From contig NC_049983.1 in NCBI RefSeq assembly GCF_000003815.2, positions 2,047,406 through 2,103,997 of the forward strand: DNA of 56,592 nucleotides, given 5' to 3'. The position numbers and the translations under genes are program-made. The notes below the pieces were generated by a model that was not told the origin of the DNA, ran no database searches, and saw only the letters and a list, made by a program, of their open reading frames with translations. The DNA comes from Branchiostoma floridae. Taxonomy: Eukaryota > Chordata > Leptocardii > Amphioxiformes > Branchiostomatidae. This document shows, one piece after another, positions 35,138 through 46,840 of the stretch. How positions within the stretch are numbered: position 1 is the stretch's first letter; each line of letters begins with the position of its first letter.

Positions 35138-36433
35138 CAAGGGGCCTTCAAAAAGTAATGCCACTGGTTTAAAATTTATAACAGGCTCATTTTTTTTATC
35201 GAATAAGTTGAAATTTGGTACAAAGGTACAATAATATATCTTCTTGAGATTGAAATATCTCGATTTGTTGCTCAGACTTTTATGAGTGACTGAATTGAGT
35301 TCAAGTTGGCTACACCCTTGTTTTCCCGTCGGAAGAAATTAGAGGGTCAATTAACGTGCAATTAATGATGTCCCTGAATCACTTGTAGCTACTGTAAGAA
35401 AAAAACAACTGCACATGTATCAAGTTGCATTTCTCTATAAGGCACATGCCTATTTTCATCTTTTTAAACCCTATCTTTTATTTCTTTTTTGTTCCTGGGG
35501 TTTGGTTTGGTTATACAGATCTCCATTAGTGACTGATATGTCACTATTCTTCCTGGAGTCCGGGTGATTTGTAGAGAATCACCAAATCTAGACAGAAGGA
35601 TTTGCACCATCACACACCGCACCATCACACGTGTGGGGGTTCTTTAACGTGCCTGGGGTATGGCTCTCCCCAGACACGGGACCTCCATTTTACGTTCTAT
35701 ACGAGCCTAGCCGAAGCTAGGTACTCATTTTCACCTGAGTAAAGTGAGGAAAGCCGTGTAAAGTGCCTTTCCCAAGGGCACACGATCGGTACATACACGG
35801 CAGCCGGATTCGAACCCGCAACCTCTCGGTCACGAGCCGAACACGGTCCCGCTGCGCTACGCGATTCCACGGCGTAAAGTGAGGTCGTCAGGGTCGTGGA
35901 TTAGGGGTGGGCTACTTAAAGTTTCCGTAATCGACGTATTTTATTCAGAAATATAAAACTTAGCACACTTCTTGGTCCTGAAACAGTTAATAATTGTGCC
36001 AAGTTTCGCATCTTAATGGAAAAGCAGTCTACAGAAACCTTTATTCGACAAATCACGTATTTGGCTCTTATTTAAACTGTCTGTAATATAGCAACTCGCT
36101 CCATTCTAACGGCTGTAAAAGATGAACCATTGAGGCGTAGGCATGCAATTCGACATGTAATCTAAAGAGATATTTGGTATTATACAGGTGAAATTTCAGT
36201 TGTTTTACATTAGTTGGTGGTTAGATCTAGAGGAACTGATCTTCAGACAAGCGTCCAATGGTGTGGTCATCTTGAAATCAATTCAGTTGCTCATAACAAT
36301 CTGAACAACAAATTGAGACTTTTCAATCTCAAGATGATAATATATAATTGTACCTTTGTGCCAAATTTCAACTCATTCCATAAAATAATGAGCCTGTTAT
36401 AAAACCGGTGGCATTTCTTTTGAAGGCCCCTCG
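35138..36433. mobile_element. Mariner-like element with ~138-bp TIRs
   Basis: Ends CAAGGGGCCTTCAAAAAGTA and, inverted, CGAGGGGCCTTCAAAAGAAA, with similarity continuing ~138 bp (TAACAGGCTCATT, GTTGAAATTTGG, CTTGAGATTGAAA). TA flanks both ends (35136-35137, 36434-36435), as expected of Tc1/mariner. No transposase frame survives. A tRNA-derived SINE sits inside it. Confidence 0.85.
35480..35885 (-). mobile_element. tRNA-derived SINE nested in the mariner-like element
   Basis: On the minus strand the head reads like a tRNA with A box TAGCGCAGCGGG (35858-35869) and B box GGTTCGAATCC (35816-35826), the internal RNA polymerase III promoter. A body follows with CCCTTGGGAAAGGCACTTTA and GGGGAGAGCCATACCCCAGG. 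The tail end toward 35480 is imprecise. The acceptor-stem pairing is poor, so this is not a functional tRNA. Confidence 0.75.
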
Positions 36434-36885
36434 TATATACAGTATGTAAGTTTCACCCAATAGGGGATTCTGCTTTTCGTGGTTTCGACAAACATATTAT
36501 TAACATGGAAAGAACAACTCAGGCAAAGCCGTAGTTTCAGTTGGCGGCACGTGTTACATATTGAACGGTAAATACTTGTACCTTCAAAAGTAACTTCAGT
36601 ACTTGAAAACAATAAACGCTACCATTCCGCACCTATACAGAAAAGGTCCCCCCCTTTTATGTGTAGTGAGCTCGAAAGTAACGATCACTAAGGGCAAAAA
36701 GTTTTTTCTACCTTCTCGAGCTCCAGTGAAAAATACAAAAAACAAATTAATAACCGTGAACATTTTCAAGAAACAAGCGCTCAAACTTAGAATTACACTA
36801 AATTTGGCAGTAATAATGCCGTTTTGACCGAGACTGAAGCCTATAAATGTAACCAAGGTTTTCATTTAATGTCGTCTTTCTTCAG
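36434..36885. other. Intron end before SRCR, no gene
   Basis: ~36640-36850 resembles ~17000-17200 in gene 1 (CTCCAGTGAAAA, ACACTAAATTTG, GTTTTGACCGAG), another shared intron segment or old repeat. Confidence 0.55.
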
Positions 36886-37194
36886 TCATCCGTCTCGTGG
36901 GTGGAAGTTCGTCCAGAGAGGGCAGGGTGGAAGTGTATCGTAGTGGACAGTGGGGGACCGTCTGTGACGACGATTTTGACATAAACGACGCCAACGTGAT
37001 CTGCCGTCAGTTGGGATACGGCAGCGCTATCGACGCCCGATCTCAAGCAGCCTTCGGGGCGGGGTCAGGCCAGATCTGGCTGGACAACTTGGCCTGCGGA
37101 GGTACCGAGGCACGCGTCGAACACTGCAGCCACAACGGATGGGGCTCACATAACTGTGGGCACGGTGAGGACGCTGGCGTGGTATGCTCGGATG
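36886..37194 (+). CDS. SRCR domain 1 exon, gene 2
   Basis: Acceptor GTCTTTCTTCAG, donor GATG|GTGAGTC, 309 nt, phase 1-1. Six-cysteine [86 protein letters not shown]. Joined to the second TSP1 repeat it reads SCPVIRLVGG. Its downstream intron start matches that of SRCR 1 in gene 1, yet it precedes the kringle here and follows it in gene 1. Confidence 0.97.
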
Positions 37195-37247
37195 GTGAGT
37201 CAAGATTTTATTTTTTTGTTCACGTGATGTGTAAATGACAAACGTTA

Positions 37248-37788
37248 TAACCCAATCCCGACCGGGGGGGGGGGGGGGTTGTAAATGTGCCTACGCCAAC
37301 TTTGACGTCGTATAAATTCCGAACGGCTTGTGCTAGGACAACCAAACTTTGTGACTTTTCTTTTGTGTTGACATGGTAAAGGGTTCCTAAAAGGCATATG
37401 TAATATTTTGTTGCTAAACTACTTATACCTTTATAATTATACATTTATAATTATTCATAATTTATGCTAATAAGACGACGTAATTGGTCAAAATCCAAGA
37501 TGGCTGACCATATCGTGATGATAAGTATAATCACCTTATTTTTGGTTGGATGTCATCAAAACGTTGTACTTTCTTACAAAAAAACATTCATGGTAAGGTT
37601 TTCCAATCTATTTCGATTAGATCTCGTCATAATGATATGAAAATTAAGAAATTTTAAAAATTAATTTACACATGCTTGCGAAAATGGTGATCGTACGGTA
37701 AGCCGTTTTGAATTACTTGGGAGGGGGTGGCGAATGAGCATCCACTCCCAAAAAGAATGCCAAAAATAGCCCAGTCTGGATAGGGTTA
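37248..37788. mobile_element. G-tract intron element, near-complete copy
   Basis: Left end TAACCCAATCCCGACCGGGG then a long G run; right end GCCCAGTCTGGATAGGGTTA is its inverse. The inside carries GTGCCTACGCCAACTTTGAC and CCGAACGGCTTGTGCTAGG. ~541 bp, non-coding, starting 53 bp after the SRCR donor. Family members lie in most introns of both genes. Confidence 0.75.
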
Positions 37789-38365
37789 ACGTGTACAATT
37801 TTGCGGCCCCTAAGTCAAACAGTTACACTATAGATAGAAGGACACAAAGCCAGCTCGATTTCTATATAAGGGTCGTTGTTTATTCTTATCTTTTTATTTT
37901 GAAAGATGTACCTCAAATAAAATCTAAAGTGCGCCAATGATGCTGCACTTATAAGAGCATGAAAATCGTCATTCTAAAAGAACGAATGGGTCAGTATGAA
38001 CGATGGCCCTTAACACATCTCTTAACACTCCGATACATTTTCGGTTCAATGATGATATTAGATATCACATAATATCATAAAATTGTTCCTTCAACAAGCG
38101 TAAAAACATGCACGATGTTGACAGTTATGATGTCGCAACGGACCGTATTACAAAACTGTAACCTTATTTTCATTTGATAAATGAATAATTACATATTAAA
38201 ACAAGGCAAAATTTATGCGAGAACATATAGTCATATAGATTATGAGATAGTTGTGCAGATTTGAGGTACATATACAACGAATGCTCCCTATTTGATATAT
38301 TTAAGATAACATTGATATTTTGTTAAACCAGTAGCAATAGCAACCAGTAGCAATAGCACACTTTT
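37789..38365. other. AT-rich intron, nothing recognised
   Basis: No exon, inverted repeat or known repeat was seen apart from AT-rich runs. Confidence 0.6.
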
Positions 38366-40095
38366 AACCCTATCTAGACGGGGGGGGGGGGGGGCTAAAA
38401 GTGCCTGCGCCAACTATGATGTCGTATAACTGCCGAACGACGTGTGCTAAGACGTGTACATTTGTCCGGAGAACGGGACCCCTGACAGCTCCCTCAGATT
38501 GGCCTTGTACGGGACCTGCCCTTGTGCTGGGTGCCGAAGTACGAAGTTGGCAATATCTCAGCAACCGCTTGTATGTCTGGACTAAAATTTGGTACAGGTC
38601 TATATCTTGACTTGTTTTAATATAAGAAGCAAAAGGAATTCAAGTTCAAGTTCGTTTAAGGTCGCAGCCCACAGTATTTATCCGCGACCCTCGCGGTCTA
38701 TTACGTAGGAGTAAAAAAAGTAGTGCGGCCGAAATCTGGAAGCGCCTGTAAACACCATAACGTGAAAGACAGCGGGGGATGAGCTTTGCTATATGGTAGT
38801 ATAAGGAGTCGACTTTCAGGTGGTATGTGTAAGGTTTTGATGTTTGTCCATTTGGTTTATAAATACGCATGACCTTTACAGCTGCCTGCCCCTGTGAGTC
38901 GGCTGCAGTTCCGTATGACCCCGCATGACCCCATTTAAAAGAGGTATTTACAAAAATTCAAAACGACAACTTTTTCTGTTTTTCAATTATTTTGGTAGGT
39001 TATACCCTCGACTTTAACATATTAGTTTGTTGTGCTTGAAAACTGCACCCTGCTACGATTTTATCAGCGTCGATGTCAGTCACCTTGTGGTCCTTAACTA
39101 TAGAAATCCCCATAGGCCGAAAACTGTGTTCTGCTACCTTATCGAAACGAAATAACATTGTGGGGGAGGGGGGCTAAAAGTGCCTGCGCCAACATTGACG
39201 TCGAATCTTCCCAAACGGCTTGTGCTAGAACAACAAAACTTTGTGACTTCTCCGATTGGCAACAAGTTACAGAAAATAGTGTAAGTTTATTGATTTTTCG
39301 TGTTGCTGTGGCAACAGTTTTCTGAAAGGTATATTTTACAAAAATCACTAATTTTGGTTTAAACAATGGGATTTTCTTGCTAAACTGTACTTCTTTTCAT
39401 ATATCTTTAATATATAACATACCTTAATGTGACAATTATAATTAAATATTCATAAATCGTGGTAATGTTATGACGTAATTGGTCAAAATCCAAGATTGCC
39501 GGCAATATAGTAAACCATCTTTCATCACCTCTTGGTATTTTCTTACAGAAAAGATTCATGTGAACGTTTTCAATTCGTTTTCATGGGATATTCCATTGTC
39601 TTCCGAGACAGACAGATGCCAACAAAATTAAGCGTTATATGTTGAAAAAGATATATCTTAAGACATTTAAGGTTCATAATCCAAGATGGCGGATTGTCAA
39701 ACTACAGAGGACCTCATTTTATGACGTCATCATGACGTCATTTTAGACGTCTTTGTGTCGGCTTTTGACAACATAAGTCTTATAACATTCAATATTGATA
39801 AGAAACCGTTATTGTTACCTTTTTGTGTGGAATATTTGTTATTGGAATTCCCCATTTTAGCAAAAACATCAATTCATGACGTCATAATTACCTCATATGA
39901 CGTCATACTTACATACGTCGTATTACGTCATAAGATTCCTTACACATCTAAGATCATCTACACAATTAACTAACAATTTGGTGAGAATCAGTCATTTAGG
40001 AGTTACAGGAGTTTCAAACACGGGCCTTCACCCAACACCCCCTACCCGGGTACCCCAGCCAAGATTGACTAAATCCCGTTCTGAAGAGGGTTAAT
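38366..40095. mobile_element. Compound of two G-tract elements
   Basis: Left end AACCCTATCTAGACGGGG at ~38366 leads into CTAAAAGTGCCTGCGCCAAC; a second internal start at ~39165 repeats GGGGCTAAAAGTGCCTGCGC. The right end CCCGTTCTGAAGAGGGTTAA closes at ~40095, only 28 bp before the kringle exon. Several ATGACGTCATnnTGACGTCAT phrases lie at ~39715-39910. Probably one element interrupted by another. Confidence 0.6.
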
Positions 40096-40123
40096 AATGC
40101 CTTTTTAAAAATCCATTAAACAG

Positions 40124-40363
40124 GAGAATGCCAGACGGGAAATGGAGCGTCCTACCGAGGAACAGTCTCTGTGACCCCAACAGGCAAGACGTGCCAACGC
40201 TGGGACAGCCAGACACCTCATGTACACAGCAGGACACCTGGGAATTACCGGTCCTCCGGACTGGAGCAGAACTACTGCCGGAATCCTGACGGCTCACGCG
40301 GAGTTTGGTGCTACACCACGGATCTCTTCACAAGATTTGAGTATTGCGACATACCAACATGTG
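40124..40363 (+). CDS. Kringle domain exon, gene 2
   Basis: Acceptor CCATTAAACAG (short pyrimidine tract), donor TGTG|GTAAGG, 240 nt, phase 1-1. Six cysteines: [37 protein letters not shown]. Sister of the gene 1 kringle, sharing [18 protein letters not shown]. Again NPDGS replaces the Asp-x-Asp pair, and TTDLFTRFEYC replaces the usual DP...WEYC, so lysine binding is unlikely. It follows SRCR 1 with GGA (Gly) at the junction. Confidence 0.95.
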
Positions 40364-42072
40364 GTAAGGTCTTCGTATGTAAATCTAGTTCGGTGTTATG
40401 AATCCTTTCTTATGTAAACCGTAGACCTGCACGTTCAAAGATTGTTGCATTGCACATATACGTTGACTGTGTGTTATTCCTGTTTTTTTGGCGACGCGTC
40501 AGTGGCGACGCCTAAAACTATAGTGTACGACCGTTTGTCTCGAACTCCCAGAATTGGACAGGCATGTGAGTCCGCGCGTGCGTAGTTCCATCATGCTAGT
40601 CTGTATTCTTCCATTCCTCAATAGGATAGAGCCCTATTGTTTTAAAGTCCCAGCTGCAGGAATCAGGACATGCATTCCAAGATGTCTGGAAGAGGTCAGA
40701 TTTGCTGTATATCAGGGCAGAGGTCGACAGCCCATCCATCAAGTAGCTAGTTATGACCTTGTTAGCACTTGACAGTCTGCACACAGAGCCAGAGGAAAGT
40801 TGAATACTAAAAACACACCAACAGCACTTGTATAAACCAATATATATAAACCATAAATCCGTCGCCATGGTATTTTCATTGCCACACTTTTCAAGGGTTT
40901 GGGTTATTTCCCACATCAATATGGCATACCACAGTAATGCACATCGAATGGAGGATAAACTCAGCAGCAGCATAGAATAGGTCAAGTTGATTTATCATTT
41001 ATTACATCCATGAAATGTCGGAGGTTATCTTTTACCCTGCGTTTGTCTGTGTGTCTATGTGTGTGTGTGTAAACAAGATAACTCAAGAACGGTTAGATGG
41101 ATTGGTTTCATGCTTGGAGTGTTCCAAGGGTTTGGGTTTTGCTATCTCCTGTTATGAACAAGCTATGGTCATAACTTTCGGGTGTTAGATAGCTCTTGTG
41201 CTCAGAGAGAATTGATAAGTTTGGACCCCCTACCGACTAGGTTTGGGAAAGCAGGGGCATTTTTGTCAAAAACTTCTGAAAAGGATAACTCATGAAGGGA
41301 ACAACGGATTTTCATAATTTTTGGTTTGTAGGTACCTTAGACAATGTTGTACAGAAATACCATTCCAAAGAGGATAACTGCAGAATGGAATGAAGGATTG
41401 CCATCATTTTAGGCAAGCAGGTAGCTTAGGCAAAGATTTTCATGATAATAAAAATGGTATGCAAATGAGGACTAAATATGCATTATTAATGAGGAAATTG
41501 TATCCTTCCATTATTTCAATAACTGGACTTCAATAAATGTAACACATGTAAATTTCATCTCAAAGAAACGGAGATTCTGAAGTCACTTTGTATTTTCCCC
41601 GGTAGTGTCTGTCAGCACGCCAACTCGAAAATGCTTGAGTTGATAATTCTGATATTTGTTATGTGAGTAGGCCTGAACATTGTAAATACTGTGGAAGCCA
41701 GTTAATTGCACAACGGATTAACGCACACTTCTGTTAACTATACGGAATCCCAAAATCCCAAACCGGTGCGGTCCAGCTACATAACTTCGCATTATTGCAC
41801 CAGCCGGATAATTGCACCAAATTCACTGGCAAATAGGCTGTGCAATTAAGCGGCTTCTACTGCATACTATCCTGAGCCCCAAAAGACTGATAAAATGTAG
41901 ATGTACTTGCGTTTATCTAATGTGCCAGAATAGAAATGATGTAAGAGAAATCGCATGGATCCACAAGGCAGCCGAAAAGGAGTAAGTTCTTGATGTAAGT
42001 GAGCTCAAAAAAGAATTGAAACAAAACCAGACATAAAGTATTGTGACGTGTTCATTAAATGTCTTTTTTTAG
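40364..42072. other. Intron kringle-SRCR 2, gene 2
   Basis: No exon seen. ~41050-41450 has repeated GATAACTCAAGAACGG / GATAACTCATGAAGGG / GATAACTGCAGAATGG phrases, a decayed tandem repeat. ~41550-41690 and ~41920-42072 match gene 1's intron before SRCR 2. Confidence 0.6.
41689..41866. mobile_element. MITE inserted after the block duplication
   Basis: Ends CTGTGGAAGCCAGTTAATTG and, inverted, GCAGTAGAAGCCGCTTAATT; both continue into TTGCAC. The paralogous intron of gene 1 (near 16645-16660) runs from TTGTAAATA straight to GAGCCCC without it. TAC flanks both sides. Confidence 0.8.
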
Positions 42073-42381
42073 GCATCCGACTTGTCAGTGGAAGTTCGCC
42101 CAGAGAGGGCAGGGTGGAGGTGTATCATGGCGGACAGTGGGGGACCGTCTGTGACGACGATTTTGACATGAACGACGCCCGCGTGATCTGCCGTCAACTG
42201 AGACAAGGAAGCGCTGCCCAGGCCCGATCTTACGCAGCTTTCGGGGCGGGGTCAGGTCAGATCTGGCTGGACAACTTGGCCTGCAGGGGTTCCGAGACAA
42301 TCGTCGGTGACTGTCGCCACAACGGATGGGGCTCACACAACTGTGGGCACGGTGAGGACGCTGGTGTGGTCTGCTCGGGCG
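42073..42381 (+). CDS. SRCR domain 2 exon, gene 2
   Basis: Acceptor TGTCTTTTTTTAG, donor GGCG|GTGAGTC, 309 nt, phase 1-1. [85 protein letters not shown]. All six cysteines are kept. The near-invariant LGY after CRQ is LRQ here, and Ser-Ser-Pro replaces Ser-Ser-Ser near the start. Paired by introns with SRCR 2 of gene 1. Confidence 0.97.
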
Positions 42382-43666
42382 GTGAGTCAGTTTTTACTTC
42401 ACCCACTCTCACTCATGATATACAAAATTACAAACTTGTAAATGTGTAGAATTTTGGGCTTTCGAGGTCTGCGCCAATTTTGTCCCACAACGCCCGAACG
42501 GCTTACGCTAGAGTCACCAAATTTAATGAGTTTCCAACTTTTCAAAACAATTGGTGGCCATATGATAAGTCGGTAAACAGTTATACAGGAGTACCCACAA
42601 AGTCCCCCCCCCCCAACCTTCCCGGTCCCAGGTTGAACTAGAAAGCCCGGTCTGAATAAGGTTGTACAAGTGCTGATACCAGTAAGATAATGTCGTTTAC
42701 GGTATCGCAACAACGGTGTACTGCGGTTTCTTGAACTATGGCAGTTATTCGTCCTGTGGCCCTTTATTTATTGACACACATGGCACATAAAGACATATCA
42801 CAGGATAAAAAGACATAACACAGGATAAAAAGATATACAGATAATCCATAACTAGTCTGCAGTACATACATGGACAATGTGGAATCCTTTGTCCCTTTAG
42901 TTTCAAAGTATTCCAAGTGTTAGACATTCTGTACTGAAATCGTTTAGTTTTGAGTATTTGTTTTGGCTTGCATAATATTAATCCGATGGCTTCTGACTTT
43001 GACTGGTAACAGTGATCTTGCATTACGATAAGTATATATACTGACTCTGGTGGCTCGATTTCCATTTTTTGGAAATATGATCAACGTTAAGCAATATTGA
43101 CATTCCAAACATTTTCATGTTGACGTCATCGTAAAGTTTCCAACAACTATGAGCTAATATCCCTTTGGAATCTAATTCCAAAAGTCTTGGATACTCTTGT
43201 AAACAAGCGCTCGATAGAGCATATCTTCTTATTGCTGATTCGACATCAAAGTGGATTTCAAGCGCATGACAACGCAATTCTTCAGGTCGTCCAACAACGT
43301 GCACCCGATTAGTATCCTATTTGTCCTGATCGGTCCTCGGCCCTTCGTTATGAAGAAGTGCAAAATCGTCGTCTGGAACCCAAAGTCAGCGGGCGTCCTA
43401 TTCCGTGCAAAGCAGAAAAATTGTAAAGTGGCTGAGTGGGTGGGTCGCTTCAGGCTCCAGACGTGGCCGGAGAACCACAGGAAAACTGAGGATGTATGCA
43501 TCTCTGTGGGGTCAAAGGTCAAAACTCCGGGGCCAATCACCAACAAGGATGAATAGGGAATAAGTGTGATGTGGCAAGAAAACAACAATTAACCAAAACA
43601 TATTTAGCTCACGCTTTTTTGAGACAGATTATCTATCTCAACTCATTAAATGTCGCCTTTTTTCAG
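42382..43666. other. Intron SRCR 2-3 of gene 2, duplicate of gene 1 introns
   Basis: A short G-tract family fragment (~42437-42665) begins ~55 bp after the donor. ~42550-43050 aligns with ~18740-19250 and ~43560-43666 aligns with ~21600-21709, so it fuses the start of gene 1's SRCR 2-3 intron with the end of its SRCR 3-4 intron. The open + frame at 43251-43556 shows no domain. Confidence 0.7.
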
Positions 43667-43975
43667 ACATCCGACTCGTGGGTGGAAGTTCGTCCAGGGA
43701 AGGCAGGGTTGAAGTGTACCATAACGGACAGTGGGGGACCGTCTGTGACGACGCTTTTGACCTGAACGACGCCCACGTGATCTGCCGTCAACTGGGATAC
43801 GGAGGCGCTACCCAGGCCCGATCCTACGCAGCCTTCGGGGCGGGATCCGGCCAGATCTGGCTGGACAATGTGGAATGCGGGGGTTCCGAGAGAAACATCG
43901 AACATTGCAGGCACAACGGATGGGGCTCACATAACTGTGGGCACGGTGAGGACGCTGGCGTGGTCTGCTAGGACG
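43667..43975 (+). CDS. SRCR domain 3 exon, gene 2, with in-frame TAG
   Basis: Acceptor CCTTTTTTCAG, donor GACG|GTGAGTC, 309 nt. Six-cysteine [86 protein letters not shown]. The codon after the last cysteine is TAG (43969-43971) where siblings have TCG, so translation ends with the domain complete. The stop lies 4 nt before the donor, too close to trigger junction-dependent decay by the usual 50-nt rule. Could be a true C-terminus, an allele or a sequencing error. Confidence 0.93.
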
Positions 43976-43982
43976 GTGAGTC

Positions 43983-44987
<1,005 letters not shown>

Positions 44988-46840
44988 CAAGGGGATAGCG
45001 GCAGACTGGATTCTGTCTCCGCTGTTCATCGGTTCTACGGTGGCCAAGAAGAGTACTTGCTTTTTTTTGGAGGTTTACAAATTTTTGGTGTTTTTCTTAA
45101 TTAAGGTTCTATAACTCCGGGACGGAGGGTAACCTCCGACGGAGTACTGTAGTTGGGTGATGTGACAATTGTTTGGAGCTGTATCTCTACGTTCCCTTTG
45201 TTGCATGCATTTGTTTGGTGTCATGTCGTGTGCTCGTAGCTGTCTGATGGAGAATCGATCAGCTGTTGCTCCAGTTGAAATTCCAAGCAGATGTTATGTG
45301 GCGACCATCATTTACTACATTGGATACTATAGACATAATGTTATGATAAAGTACCACATGTCCTTGAATGAAAACACTGTTAGATCCAAAGGATCAATGA
45401 GCGCAAATCTAAAGGGGATCAATTACTGATATGAACAGATAGCTGATGGTGTTAAACAGAGTGTATTATTGGAAGTAAGCTATTTTTTTTTGCATGTTGA
45501 TGATTCTTGAGTGTTATTCATACATTGCCCTTATAAGCTAATAACAGTAACGTTAAGAACCCCCGTTACTCGTTTTCTGATGGTCTCTGTCTACGCGGCT
45601 TGCCATAGTTGGATATTGCCAAGCAGATGCTGTGTTAAGGTCTCATTGATGTATTACTCCGAGTGTGTAAGAGATCCGAACCAAAAAATAAACGGCTGCA
45701 TGGATGCGTGTTTTTAGCGGTGAGAAAGCCCTTTTATCCAGCGGAACTGATCTCAAAAGTTACATTGGTGAAAGCTTGTTTGTAACTGAAGAAATTGGCA
45801 GGTAAAGTTTTGCAGCCTCGCGCTAGGTCGGAGGTACACAGTCCTGGGTTCTGAGTGGTGCGGTTGTACACTCAAAGCGAAAAAGTGCCTTTTGTGGGGA
45901 TTGACTAATCGTAGTTTGTAATTGCTATAAAAAAAAAGAACCAGAGTCTATTTGACGATGGCAATTTTTTCCCACGATGCAGGGTAAATGTGCTCAACAC
46001 AGAATGAAAAATCTGCTAAAATTTTACTTAGCGTCATTATGAACGCGCCCATGAAAACCACGAATTATAACATGGAAGTATATGGAAAGAAGAAACTCAT
46101 CAATGAGACCATATCTTCTGGGACCATTTTGTTCACGCTGAGATGCATCTGTTTTCTGCACATTTGATCATTAGTTTTAGCATCTACGATGGTGATAATT
46201 AATCACAATTTTGAGCATACGTAGACAGAAACAATTGTTAAACATATTTTTTTCTATCTGTTTTGTATAAATTTGATAACTGTATAGTAGTTGTTGTTGG
46301 GCCTGAATGATAAGCAATAATCGAAGGGGGATAAAGTGCTGATGTGGGCGATCAACAACTGTTTGCATTTTTTTGCGTGATGAGTTTTAAGAGGATTGTG
46401 TTATGCATAAATTGCATTTCTAATGTATCTGAAATAGTTGGGCTTAATTTGTTTCCTCTTTCTTTGTCTGTTTCGAACTGTCAATGTGATCCGCATAATA
46501 TAACTGTTGTAACTGATGCGGTGGATGTTTTCAAGCGTGATTAAACAGATGACTGTCTTATTATGTGTGGTGTTTTTTGTAATATACCCTCCCTAGCCTG
46601 CAACGGGTTAAATGCCAAACAAGCTATATTTTTGCAATCATTTATCGCTTCCATATAAAGTGCCAGCATACCATTATTCTTCGGAAATCCAATCTGCATC
46701 CTCAATATATAATCCCTATTTCACTTAATGCCCACTTTGTTATTGTATACCATTCAGTATCATTATCATCATTATACATGTATTTTTTTCAATTAGTCTT
46801 CGAGCATGACTTAGTAATAAAGATTCTATTGTTCTAATTT
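44988..46840 (+). other. Terminal 3'UTR exon of gene 2 (candidate)
   Basis: Acceptor TCTCTCTTTTCAG; its start is homologous to 22719 in gene 1. If the TAG in SRCR 3 is real, this exon is entirely 3'UTR. If that codon were sense, phase 1 reading would add Ala-Arg-Gly and stop at TAG (44996-44998). Candidate poly(A) signals are at 45687 and 46816. The end is uncertain. Confidence 0.4.
46816..46821 (+). terminator. Candidate poly(A) signal, gene 2
   Basis: AATAAA in AT-rich sequence 1.8 kb into the candidate terminal exon. The earlier AATAAA at 45687-45692 is equally possible. Confidence 0.3.

Noticed and set aside
35811-35885. Functional tRNA gene on the minus strand
   Set aside because: A and B boxes are good but the acceptor stem does not pair and SINE body sequence follows.
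43251-43556. 101-codon + frame in gene 2's last SRCR intron
   Set aside because: No domain, no phase 1 splice pair; the antisense strand is equally open, suggesting chance.
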